A stretch of DNA of 64,000 nucleotides from Halodesulfovibrio aestuarii (GTDB lineage: Bacteria > Desulfobacterota > Desulfovibrionia > Desulfovibrionales > Desulfovibrionaceae), in assembly GCF_050571805.1 (NCBI RefSeq), contig NZ_CP192219.1, one strand, 5' to 3'. A program made the translations under genes and the position numbers. Below are positions 33,280-42,305 of the stretch, one piece after another. Within the stretch, counting starts at the first letter, position 1; each line of letters starts with the position of its first letter. The notes beneath the pieces are model-generated. The model did no database searches. It saw only the letters and a list, made by a program, of their open reading frames with translations, and had not been told where the DNA came from.

Positions 33280-33705
33280 TTACTTTTTAGCGCTATTATA
33301 TGCATCGGTAATTCTGTCTTTAATATATGCACGCATTGTTGCATCATCTTCATCAAGGTTAAAGCAGCAGGCATCTTCGCCCATCAGCCCTCCTGGTACC
33401 CAGTCGCCCAGTTCATCAGCATCATTAATCATATCTGCATAGAAACAGACAGAAAGCCAGCGGTCATCAGGGTCGTCATCAACTACGTCTACAAGTACAA
33501 ACAGTTCACGTTCAGTTTGTTTTTCGTGTTTCGCGCGCAGAGAAAAGCTTACTCCGGGTCTACCTTTAAAAGAGAGGCTCAGACCTTCAAAAGAGAGTAA
33601 CAAGTTTTTGTAATCTACAAATGCAGATTTGGTTTTAGCTTCTGATTCAGTCCAGCTTTCAAGCAGAGCGTCAAGCTCTTCACGATGAGAAGTATCAATA
33701 AACAT
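33280..33705 (-). CDS. Conserved acidic protein of unknown function
   Basis: A 141-residue very acidic soluble protein (many Asp/Glu, including VVDDDPDDRWL). The pattern of a leading helical part (about residues 1-45), a central run of beta strands (46-105, with FSLRAKHE...ELFVLVDVVDD) and a C-terminal helix (120-141) suggests a small alpha/beta fold. I cannot name a family. AGGAGAG lies about 6 bases before the ATG at 33705. It is a single gene followed by a terminator. Confidence 0.82.
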   Translation of the reverse strand: MFIDTSHREELDALLESWTESEAKTKSAFVDYKNLLLSFEGLSLSFKGRPGVSFSLRAKHEKQTERELFVLVDVVDDDPDDRWLSVCFYADMINDADELGDWVPGGLMGEDACCFNLDEDDATMRAYIKDRITDAYNSAKK

Positions 33706-34213
33706 ATATCTCTCCTGAATAGAGTGTCGTGAAATTAATTACTAAAAACACTGAAATTTCTCACGAGAAGAGCGGTGTGTCAATATGAGTCAGTAGCCAA
33801 TGTATGATCAAATCATGCATATTTTATTCTTTTTAGTGTAGTTACGACAATAAAAGAAATACACATTTTAGTTAAACAGTAAGGTTATTATAACAGCTTC
33901 TCTACTATAGCTATAATTGTTGATATAGATATAAAAACAGGAAGTTATTGTTTGTTTTTTCAATTTTGGAACTTTCTGTTGAACAATTCTGTAAGAAATA
34001 AGTAGACATTTTTGTGATCTAAACGTACTCCGAACTTAACGAATGGGAAGTGAATGCCTGATTCAGGCTGTTGTTTTACAAATTTGAGATTTAGCATCCC
34101 GACGATTCTGTCGAAAATATCGTCTGCTGCTTTTGTATTCTTCAAATTGTACTATTCAGACTGCTGAAAGCTGCATTCATTATTAGTGTGTTAAATTTAG
34201 TCGAGGTACTGCT
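33706..34213. other. 508-base spacer upstream of the NSS transporter
   Basis: Strongly AT-rich. It may hold the small gene at 33960-34145 and the transporter promoter; nothing else is supported. Confidence 0.4.
33960..34145 (-). CDS. Possible 61-residue small protein (TTG start)
   Basis: The frame begins at TTG directly after an in-frame stop, has no clear ribosome site and ends at TGA. Its composition looks protein-like: charged and hydrophobic residues alternate, with HFPFVKFGVRLDHKNVYLFL near residues 32-51. No family is recognised. It may be a gene, a degraded gene or chance. Confidence 0.3.
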   Translation of the reverse strand: MKNTKAADDIFDRIVGMLNLKFVKQQPESGIHFPFVKFGVRLDHKNVYLFLTELFNRKFQN

Positions 34214-35698
34214 ATGGAAAATCGTGAACAGTGGGGATCCCGTGCGGGATTCATTCTTGCTGCTGTAGGTTCTGCTATCGGATTGGGTAATATCTGGCGT
34301 TTCCCGTACATTGCGTATGAAAACGGCGGTGGTGCGTTCTTTGTTCCTTACATTTTCGCTCTGCTGACCGCAGGTATTCCGTTTATGATCATGGAATTTG
34401 GCCTTGGTCATAAATACAAAGGTTCTGCTCCAAAAGTTCTTGCCGCTGTTAACGCAAAATTTGAATGGCTTGGCTGGGTACAAATTATCACCGCAGCAAT
34501 TATTGCAGTATATTATGCTGCTGTAATAGGCTGGACAATTAACTATCTTGGCTTTGCTTTTGATGGCGCTTGGGGTGCTGATACAAAAGGTTTCTTCTTT
34601 GGTGAGTACCTCGGTCTTACTTCTTCCCCGACTGAACTTGGTGGAGTTCGCTGGCCGATCTTTGGTGCTTGCGCACTTACCTGGGGGTTAACTTGGCTTG
34701 CTTGTAACTCCGGTATCCGCAACGGAATTGAACGTGCTTGTAAAATTCTTATCCCGCTTCTTTTTGCATTAGTACTTGTGTTTATCGGTCGTGTGATCAC
34801 ACTTCCTGGTGCAACCGATGGTTTGGATTTCCTTTTCACTCCAGATTTCTCAAAGCTTACAGACTTCAGTGTTTGGGCAGCTGCATATGGTCAGATCTTC
34901 TACTCGCTGTCCATTGGCTTCGGTATTATGGTCGCATACTCAAGCTACCTTCCTAAGAAGGCCGATATTAGTAACAATGCCGCTATAACAGTTTTTATTA
35001 ACTGTGGATTCTCTACACTTGCTGGTATTATGATCTTCTCTGTACTTGGTAGTATGGCCCATTCCACCGGTAAGGCTGTTGCTGATGTTGCCGGTTCTGG
35101 TGTGGGGCTTGCCTTCATTACGATTCCGGCTGCAATTAACACTATGCCGGCACCGCTGTTCTTTGGTACAATTTTCTTCCTGTGTCTCACAATGGCTGGC
35201 GTTAGCTCACACATTTCTATTGTTGAAGCTGTGTCTTCTTCTGTGATCGACAAATTTGGCGTTTCTCGCCAGAAAGTTGTAACTACTTTTTGTATTGTTG
35301 GTTTTGCTCTTACTTCAGTATTAACCACTGGTGCGGGTTTGCTGATTCTCGATATCGTTGACCATTTCAGTAACACAATCTGCATACTTTTTTCAGCGCT
35401 CGTTGAAATTATCCTTATGAGTTGGGTTATCGGTCTTGATGACATTCGCGAAGACGTTAATGCTCACTCAGACTTCTCTGTTGGTAAGCTTTGGGCATTC
35501 AGCCTTCGGATCATTACTGTGCTTGTCCTTGGCTACTCCTTCCTTTCTGGCCTCTATACTAAAATTACTGTTCCATACGGGGGCTACCCAACGTTTGATC
35601 TCGTGATGTTAGGTTGGTCAATCCTGCCTCTCGCTATTTTGGTTGCGATTTTCCTTCAGAAGAAACAGGCACATAAGCATTTCCAGCATTATTCATAA
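34214..35698 (+). CDS. Neurotransmitter:sodium symporter (NSS) family transporter, MetP-like
   Basis: Sodium-coupled amino-acid transporter of 494 residues with about 11-12 hydrophobic helices. Helix 1 carries the family signature AAVGSAIGLGNIWRFPY (about residues 16-32), containing the unwound Na+ and substrate site; helix 6 has YSLSIGFGIMVAYSSYL. GAGGTAC precedes the ATG at 34214. A 33-residue partner gene follows, an arrangement described for methionine/alanine importers (MetPS) of the NSS family, so methionine or alanine is a likely substrate, though this is not shown by the sequence. Confidence 0.9.
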   Translation: MENREQWGSRAGFILAAVGSAIGLGNIWRFPYIAYENGGGAFFVPYIFALLTAGIPFMIMEFGLGHKYKGSAPKVLAAVNAKFEWLGWVQIITAAIIAVYYAAVIGWTINYLGFAFDGAWGADTKGFFFGEYLGLTSSPTELGGVRWPIFGACALTWGLTWLACNSGIRNGIERACKILIPLLFALVLVFIGRVITLPGATDGLDFLFTPDFSKLTDFSVWAAAYGQIFYSLSIGFGIMVAYSSYLPKKADISNNAAITVFINCGFSTLAGIMIFSVLGSMAHSTGKAVADVAGSGVGLAFITIPAAINTMPAPLFFGTIFFLCLTMAGVSSHISIVEAVSSSVIDKFGVSRQKVVTTFCIVGFALTSVLTTGAGLLILDIVDHFSNTICILFSALVEIILMSWVIGLDDIREDVNAHSDFSVGKLWAFSLRIITVLVLGYSFLSGLYTKITVPYGGYPTFDLVMLGWSILPLAILVAIFLQKKQAHKHFQHYS

Positions 35699-35720
35699 TG
35701 GGTTTTAAGGAGAAAATACT

Positions 35721-35822
35721 ATGGCTACATCCGCAATCATCATGATGGTACTCGGCCTTCTCGTCACTTGGGGCGGCGCAGCATTCTGCATATCCGTTGC
35801 TATCCGCAATCGTGACATCTAG
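35721..35822 (+). CDS. NSS transporter small subunit, MetS-like (33 residues)
   Basis: A 33-residue single-span membrane peptide, MATSAIIMMVLGLL...AIRNRDI, with one hydrophobic helix and a basic end. AAGGAG lies 9 bases before the ATG, 22 bases after the transporter stop. It matches the methionine/alanine importer small-subunit (MetS) type in size, position and C-terminal pattern, and is too short for ordinary gene callers. Confidence 0.85.
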   Translation: MATSAIIMMVLGLLVTWGGAAFCISVAIRNRDI

Positions 35823-35848
35823 ATTGTAAGATTATATTCTAAATGAAC

Positions 35849-35879
35849 AGACGCTGTCTCATGGCAGCGTCTTTTTTTA
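35849..35879 (+). terminator. Terminator after the NSS transporter operon
   Basis: AGACGCTG/CAGCGTCT hairpin with an 8-base loop followed by T7. Confidence 0.87.
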
Positions 35880-36088
35880 TGGATAATGTCAAGTTTTGAG
35901 TTTTGTCTGGAGACTGGCGCAGAAGAAGGTGTCAGATTATGTGCAGATTAAGATTCGTCAGTGCGGGGGAGACTTTTTACCTGCTCATGAAGATGAGCAA
36001 AGAATAATATAGACTATAAGTGGATCAAAGGCTTCTTGCTCGGATATTACTGAAGGGAAAAAGACTGACATAAAATATGGTAGGCAAT

Positions 36089-36116
36089 AAAAAACCTCGC
36101 CATAGCGAGGTTTTTT
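36089..36116 (-). terminator. Terminator after rho
   Basis: AAAACCTCGC/GCGAGGTTTT hairpin, loop CATA; on the minus strand it ends in a T run. It lies 21 bases past the rho stop. Confidence 0.86.
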
Positions 36117-36137
36117 ATAAGTATCTTTCAGTTGTTC

Positions 36138-37562
36138 TTACTTATTCATGGAGATGAAGAATTCATTGTTGCTTTTGGTCTTACGCATTTTGTCGAGCAA
36201 GAAGTCCATGCTGTCAATGGTGGACATTGGAGCAAGGATTTTGCGAAGAATCCAAATTTTATTAAGCATTTCTGTGCCAAGAAGGAGGTCTTCTTTGCGG
36301 GTGCCGGTACGGTTGATATCAATAGCCGGAAATACGCGTTTTTCAGCGAGATGACGGTCAAGATAGATATCGAGGTTACCAGTGCCCTTAAATTCTTCAA
36401 AGATTACTTCGTCCATTCGGGAGCCTGTATCAATGAGGGCTGTAGCGATGATTGTTAAGCTACCGCCTTCTTCGAGATTACGTGCTGCACCAAAGAAACG
36501 CTTTGGACGTTGCAGTGCGTTAGCATCAAGACCACCGGAAAGAACACGTCCAGAAGATGGGGTAACTGCGTTGTATGCACGCCCAAGACGAGTAATGGAA
36601 TCGAGCAAAATAACAACATCTTTACCACGCTCTACAAGACGTTTCGCTTTTTCTTGAACCATCTCTGCAACCTGAACGTGGCGCTGTGGAGGTTCATCAA
36701 AAGTAGAACTGATAACTTCAGCGTTTTTAACCGTACGCTCCATATCAGTAACTTCTTCAGGACGTTCATCAATGAGTAGAATAATAAGATATACATCTGG
36801 ATTATTAGCATTGATGGAGTTAGCCAGTGATTGAAGAAGAATTGTTTTACCGGTGCGTGGAGGGGCAACAATTAAGCCACGTTGACCGCAGCCAATAGGA
36901 GCCATGAGGTCGATAACTCTGCCGGAAAGGCTTTCTTTTCCGTTTTCCATTACGAGCTGGCGTTCTGGATAAATAGGAGTGAGGTTATCGAAGAGAACGA
37001 GGTTTCGAGATTTTTCAGGTGGTTCAAAGCCAATTTCGTTGACTCTGAGCAAAGCAAAATAGCGTTCGCCTTCTTTAGGCGGTCTAATTTGACCTGAAAC
37101 TACATCCCCTTTCCGCAGACCGAAGCGTCTGATTTGAGAAGGGGAAACATAAATGTCATCCGGCCCAGGCATGTAGCTATACATTGGTGAGCGTAGAAAA
37201 CCGAATCCATCAGGAAGGATTTCGAGAACGCCCTCGCCAAAAATGGCTCCATTTTGTGCAGCACATTTTTGTAGTAAAGCAAAAATAAGTTCTTGCTTAC
37301 GCATGTTGCTTGGGTTTTCAATCTCATACTCTTTGGCAAGCTCCATCAGCTCCGCTGCTGGTTTGCGCTTAAGTTCTGAGAGATTGAGGCCTTCGCTGGG
37401 ATCTGCATTTGGATCGGGAGTAAATTGAGGCGCTGGAGCTCTTCTGGACTTTTCTGTCCGAGGAGCAGCAGGGGGTCTGCGTTTACGAGTCGTAGGACGG
37501 GTTGTTGCAGCTCTACGAGGTTTTTCCTGCTTCGCTTCTTCGACGTCTTTTTTAGTTGCCAT
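36138..37562 (-). CDS. rho: Transcription termination factor Rho
   Basis: Hexameric RNA helicase that ends transcription. The 474-residue protein has an N-terminal Rho_N domain (about residues 57-100), an RNA-binding cold-shock-like domain with GFGFLRS (about 115-122), Walker A APPRTGKT (about 230), Walker B VVILLDSITRLGRAYN (about 317-332) and Q-loop/R-loop GTGNLDIYL. The first 55 residues are an unusual basic Arg/Pro/Thr-rich arm (RAATTRPTTRKRRPP), longer than in E. coli Rho. The start at 37562 has only a weak ribosome site. It is the last gene of the minus-strand block. Confidence 0.96.
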   Translation of the reverse strand: MATKKDVEEAKQEKPRRAATTRPTTRKRRPPAAPRTEKSRRAPAPQFTPDPNADPSEGLNLSELKRKPAAELMELAKEYEIENPSNMRKQELIFALLQKCAAQNGAIFGEGVLEILPDGFGFLRSPMYSYMPGPDDIYVSPSQIRRFGLRKGDVVSGQIRPPKEGERYFALLRVNEIGFEPPEKSRNLVLFDNLTPIYPERQLVMENGKESLSGRVIDLMAPIGCGQRGLIVAPPRTGKTILLQSLANSINANNPDVYLIILLIDERPEEVTDMERTVKNAEVISSTFDEPPQRHVQVAEMVQEKAKRLVERGKDVVILLDSITRLGRAYNAVTPSSGRVLSGGLDANALQRPKRFFGAARNLEEGGSLTIIATALIDTGSRMDEVIFEEFKGTGNLDIYLDRHLAEKRVFPAIDINRTGTRKEDLLLGTEMLNKIWILRKILAPMSTIDSMDFLLDKMRKTKSNNEFFISMNK

Positions 37563-37779
37563 ATAGACTCAAAGGAATGGTTTAATTTGAATAGAACATG
37601 CACGTACGTACATAGAGAAGCTATGAGACATAGCCGATGACATAGTTTGGAAAGTTTTGTGCGTCCCCCGACGGAAGGACAAAGACGTTGAGCAGTGTCA
37701 AGTAGGGGGGACTAAAGAAAATAACTAACGTGTATAGAAGAAAATAGCGTATCAGAAAAAAAATGACAAGAAAGTCTGA

Positions 37780-38289
37780 CTATTTTTTTTCTTGTGCAGC
37801 AATTACATCTGCAAACATTTCTTCGATTTCTTTTTGGACAGCATCTTGGGTCGTGTCTGTAGCATGAGCTATTTCAAGGGTAATGAGACCCATTGCTTGC
37901 TCCAATAAACGACGTTCACCAAAAGAAAGCTCCTTATCTTTACCGATAAGGAGGAGCTCTTTTAGAACGTATGCTACGTCTTCAAGTGCGCCACTTTTAA
38001 GTTTATCAGAATATTCGCGATAACGGCGGTTCCAGTTTTGACCGGTATAACCAGTGAACCCTGAACGGTCATCGAGAGATTTAAGAAGATCAAGACCTTC
38101 TTCATGAGTGCACAGCGGGCGCAAAACGTTGCTTGCGGTAGTAACTGGCACCATGAGTGTCACATTGTTGCTCAGTATCCGGATGAAGTAGAATTCAGCC
38201 TCGGTACCGCCAACAGTCTGAGTCTCGATTCTTTCTACTTTGCCTACACCCTGAGCTGGGTATACTACTAATTGATCCTGAGCGAACAC
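37780..38289 (-). CDS. CarD-family transcriptional regulator
   Basis: A 169-residue protein with an N-terminal CarD/TRCF RNA-polymerase-interaction Tudor-like domain (VFAQDQLVVYPAQGVGKVE, about residues 1-60) and a C-terminal helical DNA-binding part. Members bind the RNAP beta subunit and stabilise promoter complexes, often for rRNA genes. The start is GTG at 38289 with AAGGAG 7 bases upstream; the longer upstream frame lacks homology. It lies between pth and rho in a region of transcription genes. Confidence 0.92.
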   Translation of the reverse strand: MFAQDQLVVYPAQGVGKVERIETQTVGGTEAEFYFIRILSNNVTLMVPVTTASNVLRPLCTHEEGLDLLKSLDDRSGFTGYTGQNWNRRYREYSDKLKSGALEDVAYVLKELLLIGKDKELSFGERRLLEQAMGLITLEIAHATDTTQDAVQKEIEEMFADVIAAQEKK

Positions 38290-38385
38290 AGCGAGTCTCC
38301 TTACAATGTCTGCGTTACATCGTGAAACGCGAACCACACTCTAACGTAATACGCATTAAGAGTCTATGGTTATCTATTCGAAGAA

Positions 38386-38991
38386 TTAGAGAAGCTTGAA
38401 GGAATTAGTTGTTTTCACAGCTTCATCAAAACCGGATGAAACAAACGCTTCAATACCTTTTAGGGCACCTTCAAGAACCATTTCAACCTCAGCTTGTTCA
38501 GCTTTGTTGAAACGATTAAGAACGTAGTTGGATACGGTGCCATGTTCAGGCTTGCCGATACCAATACGCATGCGGTTGAAGTTGCGGCTTCCGAGATGCT
38601 GCTCAATAGAGCGTAATCCGTTATGCCCAGCGTGTCCGCCACCGATTTTGAATTTTATTCGACCTAATGGGAGGTCTAATTCGTCGTGCAGTACAACAAC
38701 CTGTTCAGGTGCAATGTCGAAGTATTTGCATGCATGACCAACAGCTTCACCTGAAAGGTTCATGTAGGTCATTGGCTTAATGATAAGCCAGAAGTTTCGG
38801 GATGTGCCTATTCTGCATTTCCATGCATCATATTTTTTCTTTCCTATAGAAAGAGGAGAGCATGCATCGGGCGAAAAACGCTGTGCATCTTCTAATAAGT
38901 GGTCTGCAACCATAAAACCAAGGTTGTGTCGGGTATTTTCGTATTCTTTACCCGGATTTCCTAGTCCAACGATTACTCCGGAAATATTCAT
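38386..38991 (-). CDS. pth: Peptidyl-tRNA hydrolase
   Basis: Releases tRNA from peptidyl-tRNA that drops off ribosomes. The 201-residue protein has GLGNPGKEYENTRHNLGF with the catalytic His (about residue 22), KPMTYMNLSG and GGGHAGHNGLRSI with the His near 116. The start at 38991 is followed by family-typical sequence. It lies 80 bases after rplY beyond a strong terminator, in the common prs-rplY-pth order. Confidence 0.95.
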   Translation of the reverse strand: MNISGVIVGLGNPGKEYENTRHNLGFMVADHLLEDAQRFSPDACSPLSIGKKKYDAWKCRIGTSRNFWLIIKPMTYMNLSGEAVGHACKYFDIAPEQVVVLHDELDLPLGRIKFKIGGGHAGHNGLRSIEQHLGSRNFNRMRIGIGKPEHGTVSNYVLNRFNKAEQAEVEMVLEGALKGIEAFVSSGFDEAVKTTNSFKLL

Positions 38992-39007
38992 GACTATCCT
39001 GTAAGTG

Positions 39008-39051
39008 AATCCAATAAAAAGGAAATGGCCTCATGCCGAGGCATGAGGCCA
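39008..39051 (-). terminator. Terminator after rplY
   Basis: A 12-bp hairpin TGGCCTCATGCC/GGCATGAGGCCA with a very short loop, followed on the minus strand by TTTCCTTTTTATT. It lies between rplY and pth. Confidence 0.8.
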
Positions 39052-39072
39052 ACGATTTCACTAGGAATTCGC

Positions 39073-39657
39073 TTAATCTTCTGCTTCTTCAGTTTTTGAA
39101 GAACCACGGCCTGGTACGACTGCGAGCACTTTAAAGTCGTCGTCGTAGTAAGCAGTAACGTTTTCTGGAAGTTCGAGTTCACTAACTTTGAGGAAGGTGT
39201 GGATGTCAAAATCAGTTACATCAACAACAACTTCGTTAGGAATATCTGCAGGTTTAGCAGAAACAGTGACTACTTGACGGTATTCTTCAAGACGGCCACC
39301 GAGTTTCACACCTTTAGATTCGCCAGTTGTGCGAACTGGAATCTTGATACGAATTTCTTTTTCTGGGTCAATGCCATAGAAATCTACATGCTGGAGACGG
39401 TTTTTGAACGGGTGACGCTCAAGTTTCCAGATGAGACAATCTTTAACTTCGCCGTCGATATCAAGAGCGATAACGTTGGTAAGGCCTGCTTTTTCGTAAA
39501 GCTTTACGAGGGGCATTTCGTTCATCTGTACAGGAATGTTTTCGCCGGTAGTGCTGTAAAAGATACCAGGAACTTTGCCTGCTACACGAAGCCTACGGTT
39601 AGCGCCTTTGCCAAGACCTTCGCGTTTAGTAACGGAAAAAGTGATTTTTTCAGACAT
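39073..39657 (-). CDS. rplY: 50S ribosomal protein bL25 (general stress protein CTC type)
   Basis: A 5S-rRNA-binding protein of 194 residues, the long form with a bL25 domain (about residues 1-92) and a C-terminal TL5/CTC domain (93-180). It ends in an acidic EEAED-like tail. The ATG at 39657 has AAGGAGTT 6 bases upstream and removes a non-conserved 13-residue extension. It lies 57 bases after prs, a common neighbour. Confidence 0.94.
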   Translation of the reverse strand: MSEKITFSVTKREGLGKGANRRLRVAGKVPGIFYSTTGENIPVQMNEMPLVKLYEKAGLTNVIALDIDGEVKDCLIWKLERHPFKNRLQHVDFYGIDPEKEIRIKIPVRTTGESKGVKLGGRLEEYRQVVTVSAKPADIPNEVVVDVTDFDIHTFLKVSELELPENVTAYYDDDFKVLAVVPGRGSSKTEEAED

Positions 39658-39714
39658 GTAATAACTCCTTTGAGGTTCCACCACGAGGTTTTTCACTCGC
39701 TGCAGACGCGTTCT

Positions 39715-40662
39715 TTAAACAAAAAGAACGCTTACGGAGGATTCCGTGTGGATATTGTGAATTGCTTTAGCAAGAAGACCTGCAATAGAGAGGACTTCGA
39801 GCTTGTCGCATTGGTTGATTTTGTCGCCGAGAGCAATTGTATCGGTAACAAAAACTTTTTTGAAAGTTGATTTACAAAGACGTTCAATGGCTGGGCCGGA
39901 AAGAACCGGATGAGTTGTACACGCCATAACTTCTTTGGCACCGTTGTTCATAAGAACGTCAGCTGCAGCACACATGGTGCCTGCAGTATCGATCATATCG
40001 TCGACAACGATGGCTATTTTGTCTTTTACGTCACCAATAACGTGCATTGCTTGAGCCTGATTTGGCTTGTCACGACGTTTATCAATGATTGCGAGGCCTG
40101 CGTTAAGACGCTTTGCGTAAGCACGCGCACGTTCAACACCACCAGCGTCAGGGGAAACCAATACGATTTCACCTTGTTCGTTCTGGATGCCACGAAGACG
40201 ATCGAGCATAACAGGTGCAGCGTAAAGGTTGTCCACAGGAACATCAAAGAATCCCTGAATTTGTCCCGCGTGAAGGTCTACGGTTACAAGGCGATCCATT
40301 CCTGAAGTAGTCAGGAAGTCCGCAACAACTTTTGCGCTGATAGGCGCACGAGGAGCAACCTTACGGTCCTGACGTGCGTATCCGTAGTAAGGAACAACTG
40401 CAGTCACGCGGCCAACACTTGCACGCTTCAGAGCGTCGAGCATAAGGCAAAGCTGCATAATATTATCGTTAACAGGCGCAGAGGTAGAGAGAACAACAAA
40501 TACGTCGTCACCTCGTACATTTGCACCGATCTCGATGCGGCATTCGCCATCGCTGAAAGTTTCACAAAGGGTTGGAATAAGCTCACAGCCTAAGTGGCTG
40601 CAAATTGCTTCTGCCAACGCAGGATTGGAAGAGCCGGTGAGGATTTTTAGATCGCCGTTCAT
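39715..40662 (-). CDS. prs: Ribose-phosphate pyrophosphokinase
   Basis: Makes PRPP from ribose-5-phosphate and ATP for purine, pyrimidine, histidine and tryptophan synthesis. The 315-residue protein has FSDGECRIEI, YYGYARQDRK (ATP site, about residues 92-101), VTVDLHAGQIQGFF (about 126-139) and the PRPP loop VVDDMIDTAGTM (about 217-228). The start at 40662 leads into the typical LKILTGSSNPALAE. It lies immediately downstream of tRNA-Gln and ispE. Confidence 0.96.
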   Translation of the reverse strand: MNGDLKILTGSSNPALAEAICSHLGCELIPTLCETFSDGECRIEIGANVRGDDVFVVLSTSAPVNDNIMQLCLMLDALKRASVGRVTAVVPYYGYARQDRKVAPRAPISAKVVADFLTTSGMDRLVTVDLHAGQIQGFFDVPVDNLYAAPVMLDRLRGIQNEQGEIVLVSPDAGGVERARAYAKRLNAGLAIIDKRRDKPNQAQAMHVIGDVKDKIAIVVDDMIDTAGTMCAAADVLMNNGAKEVMACTTHPVLSGPAIERLCKSTFKKVFVTDTIALGDKINQCDKLEVLSIAGLLAKAIHNIHTESSVSVLFV

Positions 40663-40700
40663 GGTACCATACTGGGGTTATAGTTAGTTACCTGTAAAAA

Positions 40701-40776
40701 TGGCTGGGACGGCAGGACTTGAACCCGCGGATGTCGGGACCAAAACCCGATGCCTTACCAACTTGGCTACGTCCCA
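40701..40776 (-). tRNA. tRNA-Gln (TTG)
   Basis: On the minus strand the acceptor stem is TGGGACG/CGTCCCA, discriminator G, with encoded CCA. Anticodon stem TCGGG/CCCGA holds loop TTTTGGT, giving anticodon TTG. The T-loop TTCAAGT is normal. It sits between ispE and prs and would be cut from the shared transcript. Confidence 0.96.
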
Positions 40777-40779
40777 GTA

Positions 40780-41667
40780 TTACAGGTGGTGGAGATATGT
40801 GGCAACGCCTTCAGCCTCTAAGGCTGTTGCAGCACGTGCAGCCTGTTCCGTCTCTCGATACAAAGCAAAGATGCTAGAACCGCTTCCACTCATGACGGCG
40901 CCTTCAGCACCAAAAGACATGAGTTTTTCTTTGTACGCCCGCAGCTTCGGAAAGGCCGAGTATACCACCACTTCAAAACTATTAAAGAGCCACAAGGCAC
41001 GAGAGGAGTGCTTTCTATCTTTTGAAGGTGTTGTTGTCAAGATTTCTTTCTTATTATTACTCGCACTAGTGCTTCGCATTGTCTTGTCCCACTCCGCAAA
41101 TGCCCATGGTGTAGATATACTGATATCAGGGCAAATAAGAACGAGAGAATATCCGGAAAGCGAGATAGTTGACGGTTCCAAAATGTCACCGATGCCAGTT
41201 GCGTGTGCTGGAACATTGTTCAGAAAGAATGGCACATCTGCGCCGATGCTTGCAGCAAGAGTATTAAGGCGTTCAGGCGAAAGAGCATTGTTGGGACAGT
41301 ACTTGTTTAAATAGTTAAGAATTGTGGCGGCATCAGAACTTCCGCCTCCAAGACCTGCCCCATCTGGTATGCCCTTTTCAACGGTGATAGCAAGGTCAGG
41401 CTTCCAACCTGTGGCATCACTATATTTTTTCCAGCTTTTATAAATAATGTTTTTTTCTGGAGGAATAGAAAGTGCTGGGCATTCAAGAAGAAGGCCGCTT
41501 CCGGTTGCACCTTTAGAAATGGTAATGGTATCAAAAGGGCTTGGAAGCGGAAAGAATAGGGTATCAAGTTCATGATACCCGTTTTCCCGAACACCGGTAA
41601 TTTCTAAATGCAGGTTAATTTTGCACCCCGCATGTAGTGTGACGGAGGCTGGTTGCGTAAACGACAT
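40780..41667 (-). CDS. ispE: 4-diphosphocytidyl-2-C-methyl-D-erythritol kinase
   Basis: GHMP kinase of the MEP isoprenoid pathway, phosphorylating CDP-methylerythritol. The 295-residue protein has KINLHLEITGVRENGYHEL (about residues 17-35), the ATP motif PDGAGLGGGSSDAA (about 100-113) and the C-terminal MSGSGSSIFAL (about 262-272). The ATG at 41667 follows the hslV stop by one base, implying translational coupling; a longer upstream frame overlaps hslV. tRNA-Gln begins 3 bases after its stop. Confidence 0.94.
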   Translation of the reverse strand: MSFTQPASVTLHAGCKINLHLEITGVRENGYHELDTLFFPLPSPFDTITISKGATGSGLLLECPALSIPPEKNIIYKSWKKYSDATGWKPDLAITVEKGIPDGAGLGGGSSDAATILNYLNKYCPNNALSPERLNTLAASIGADVPFFLNNVPAHATGIGDILEPSTISLSGYSLVLICPDISISTPWAFAEWDKTMRSTSASNNKKEILTTTPSKDRKHSSRALWLFNSFEVVVYSAFPKLRAYKEKLMSFGAEGAVMSGSGSSIFALYRETEQAARAATALEAEGVATYLHHL

Positions 41668-41668
41668 G

Positions 41669-42208
41669 TTATTTGTTGATGGTTTCAATAGTAAGGTTTT
41701 TATTTGTAAATACACATATTTCTGCAGCGATGGCCATCGCATTGCGGCAAATATCTTCTGCGCTCATTTCAGTGTGACGCTGGAGGCCGCGGGCAGCTGA
41801 CAGTGCATATGCGCCGCCACTGCCGATTGCTGCGATGTTGTCGTCCGGCTCAATCACGTCACCATTACCGCTGATGATGAAAACATATTCAGCATCTGCA
41901 ACAATGAGCATTGCTTCAAGTTTTCTGAGATATTTATCAGAACGCCAGTCTTTGGCCATTTCAACAGAGGCACGTAATAGGTTGCCTCCAAATTCTTCCA
42001 GTTTTGCTTCACAACGTTCAAATAACGTGAATGCATCTGCAGTGGCACCAGCGAAACCGGCGATTACTTTTTCGCGGTAGATGCGGCGTACTTTGCGTGC
42101 CTGATGCTTCATAACAATGGATTGCCCTAATGTTACCTGTCCGTCGCCAGCCATTGCAACACCGTTAGCATCTTTTACTGCCAGAATAGTTGTTCCACGA
42201 AGTTCCAT
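41669..42208 (-). CDS. hslV: ATP-dependent protease subunit HslV
   Basis: Peptidase subunit of the HslUV (ClpYQ) protease, related to proteasome beta subunits. The 179-residue protein has the N-terminal nucleophile Thr in RGTTILAVK, exposed after processing, and GDGQVTLG, GSGGAYALSAARGL typical of the family. hslU is not in the window. The start at 42208 has AAGGA-like purines upstream. ispE follows with a one-base gap. Confidence 0.95.
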   Translation of the reverse strand: MELRGTTILAVKDANGVAMAGDGQVTLGQSIVMKHQARKVRRIYREKVIAGFAGATADAFTLFERCEAKLEEFGGNLLRASVEMAKDWRSDKYLRKLEAMLIVADAEYVFIISGNGDVIEPDDNIAAIGSGGAYALSAARGLQRHTEMSAEDICRNAMAIAAEICVFTNKNLTIETINK

Positions 42209-42305
42209 AACAAATCCTTATATTGTGCTTGTCGTATATGAATCGAAATTGTCAGATGAAAGGGGAATGAATTATTCCTGCCTGTTGTACAGGCAACGTA
42301 AAAAA

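Larger units (their letters stand above)
35823..36137. other. 315-base spacer between the transporter and rho
   Basis: It contains the terminators at 35849-35879 and 36089-36116 and about 200 bases between them in which I see no gene. Confidence 0.5.

Noticed and set aside
40700..41314. Plus-strand frame over tRNA-Gln and ispE
   Set aside because: It crosses the tRNA gene and lies antisense to a clear ispE.
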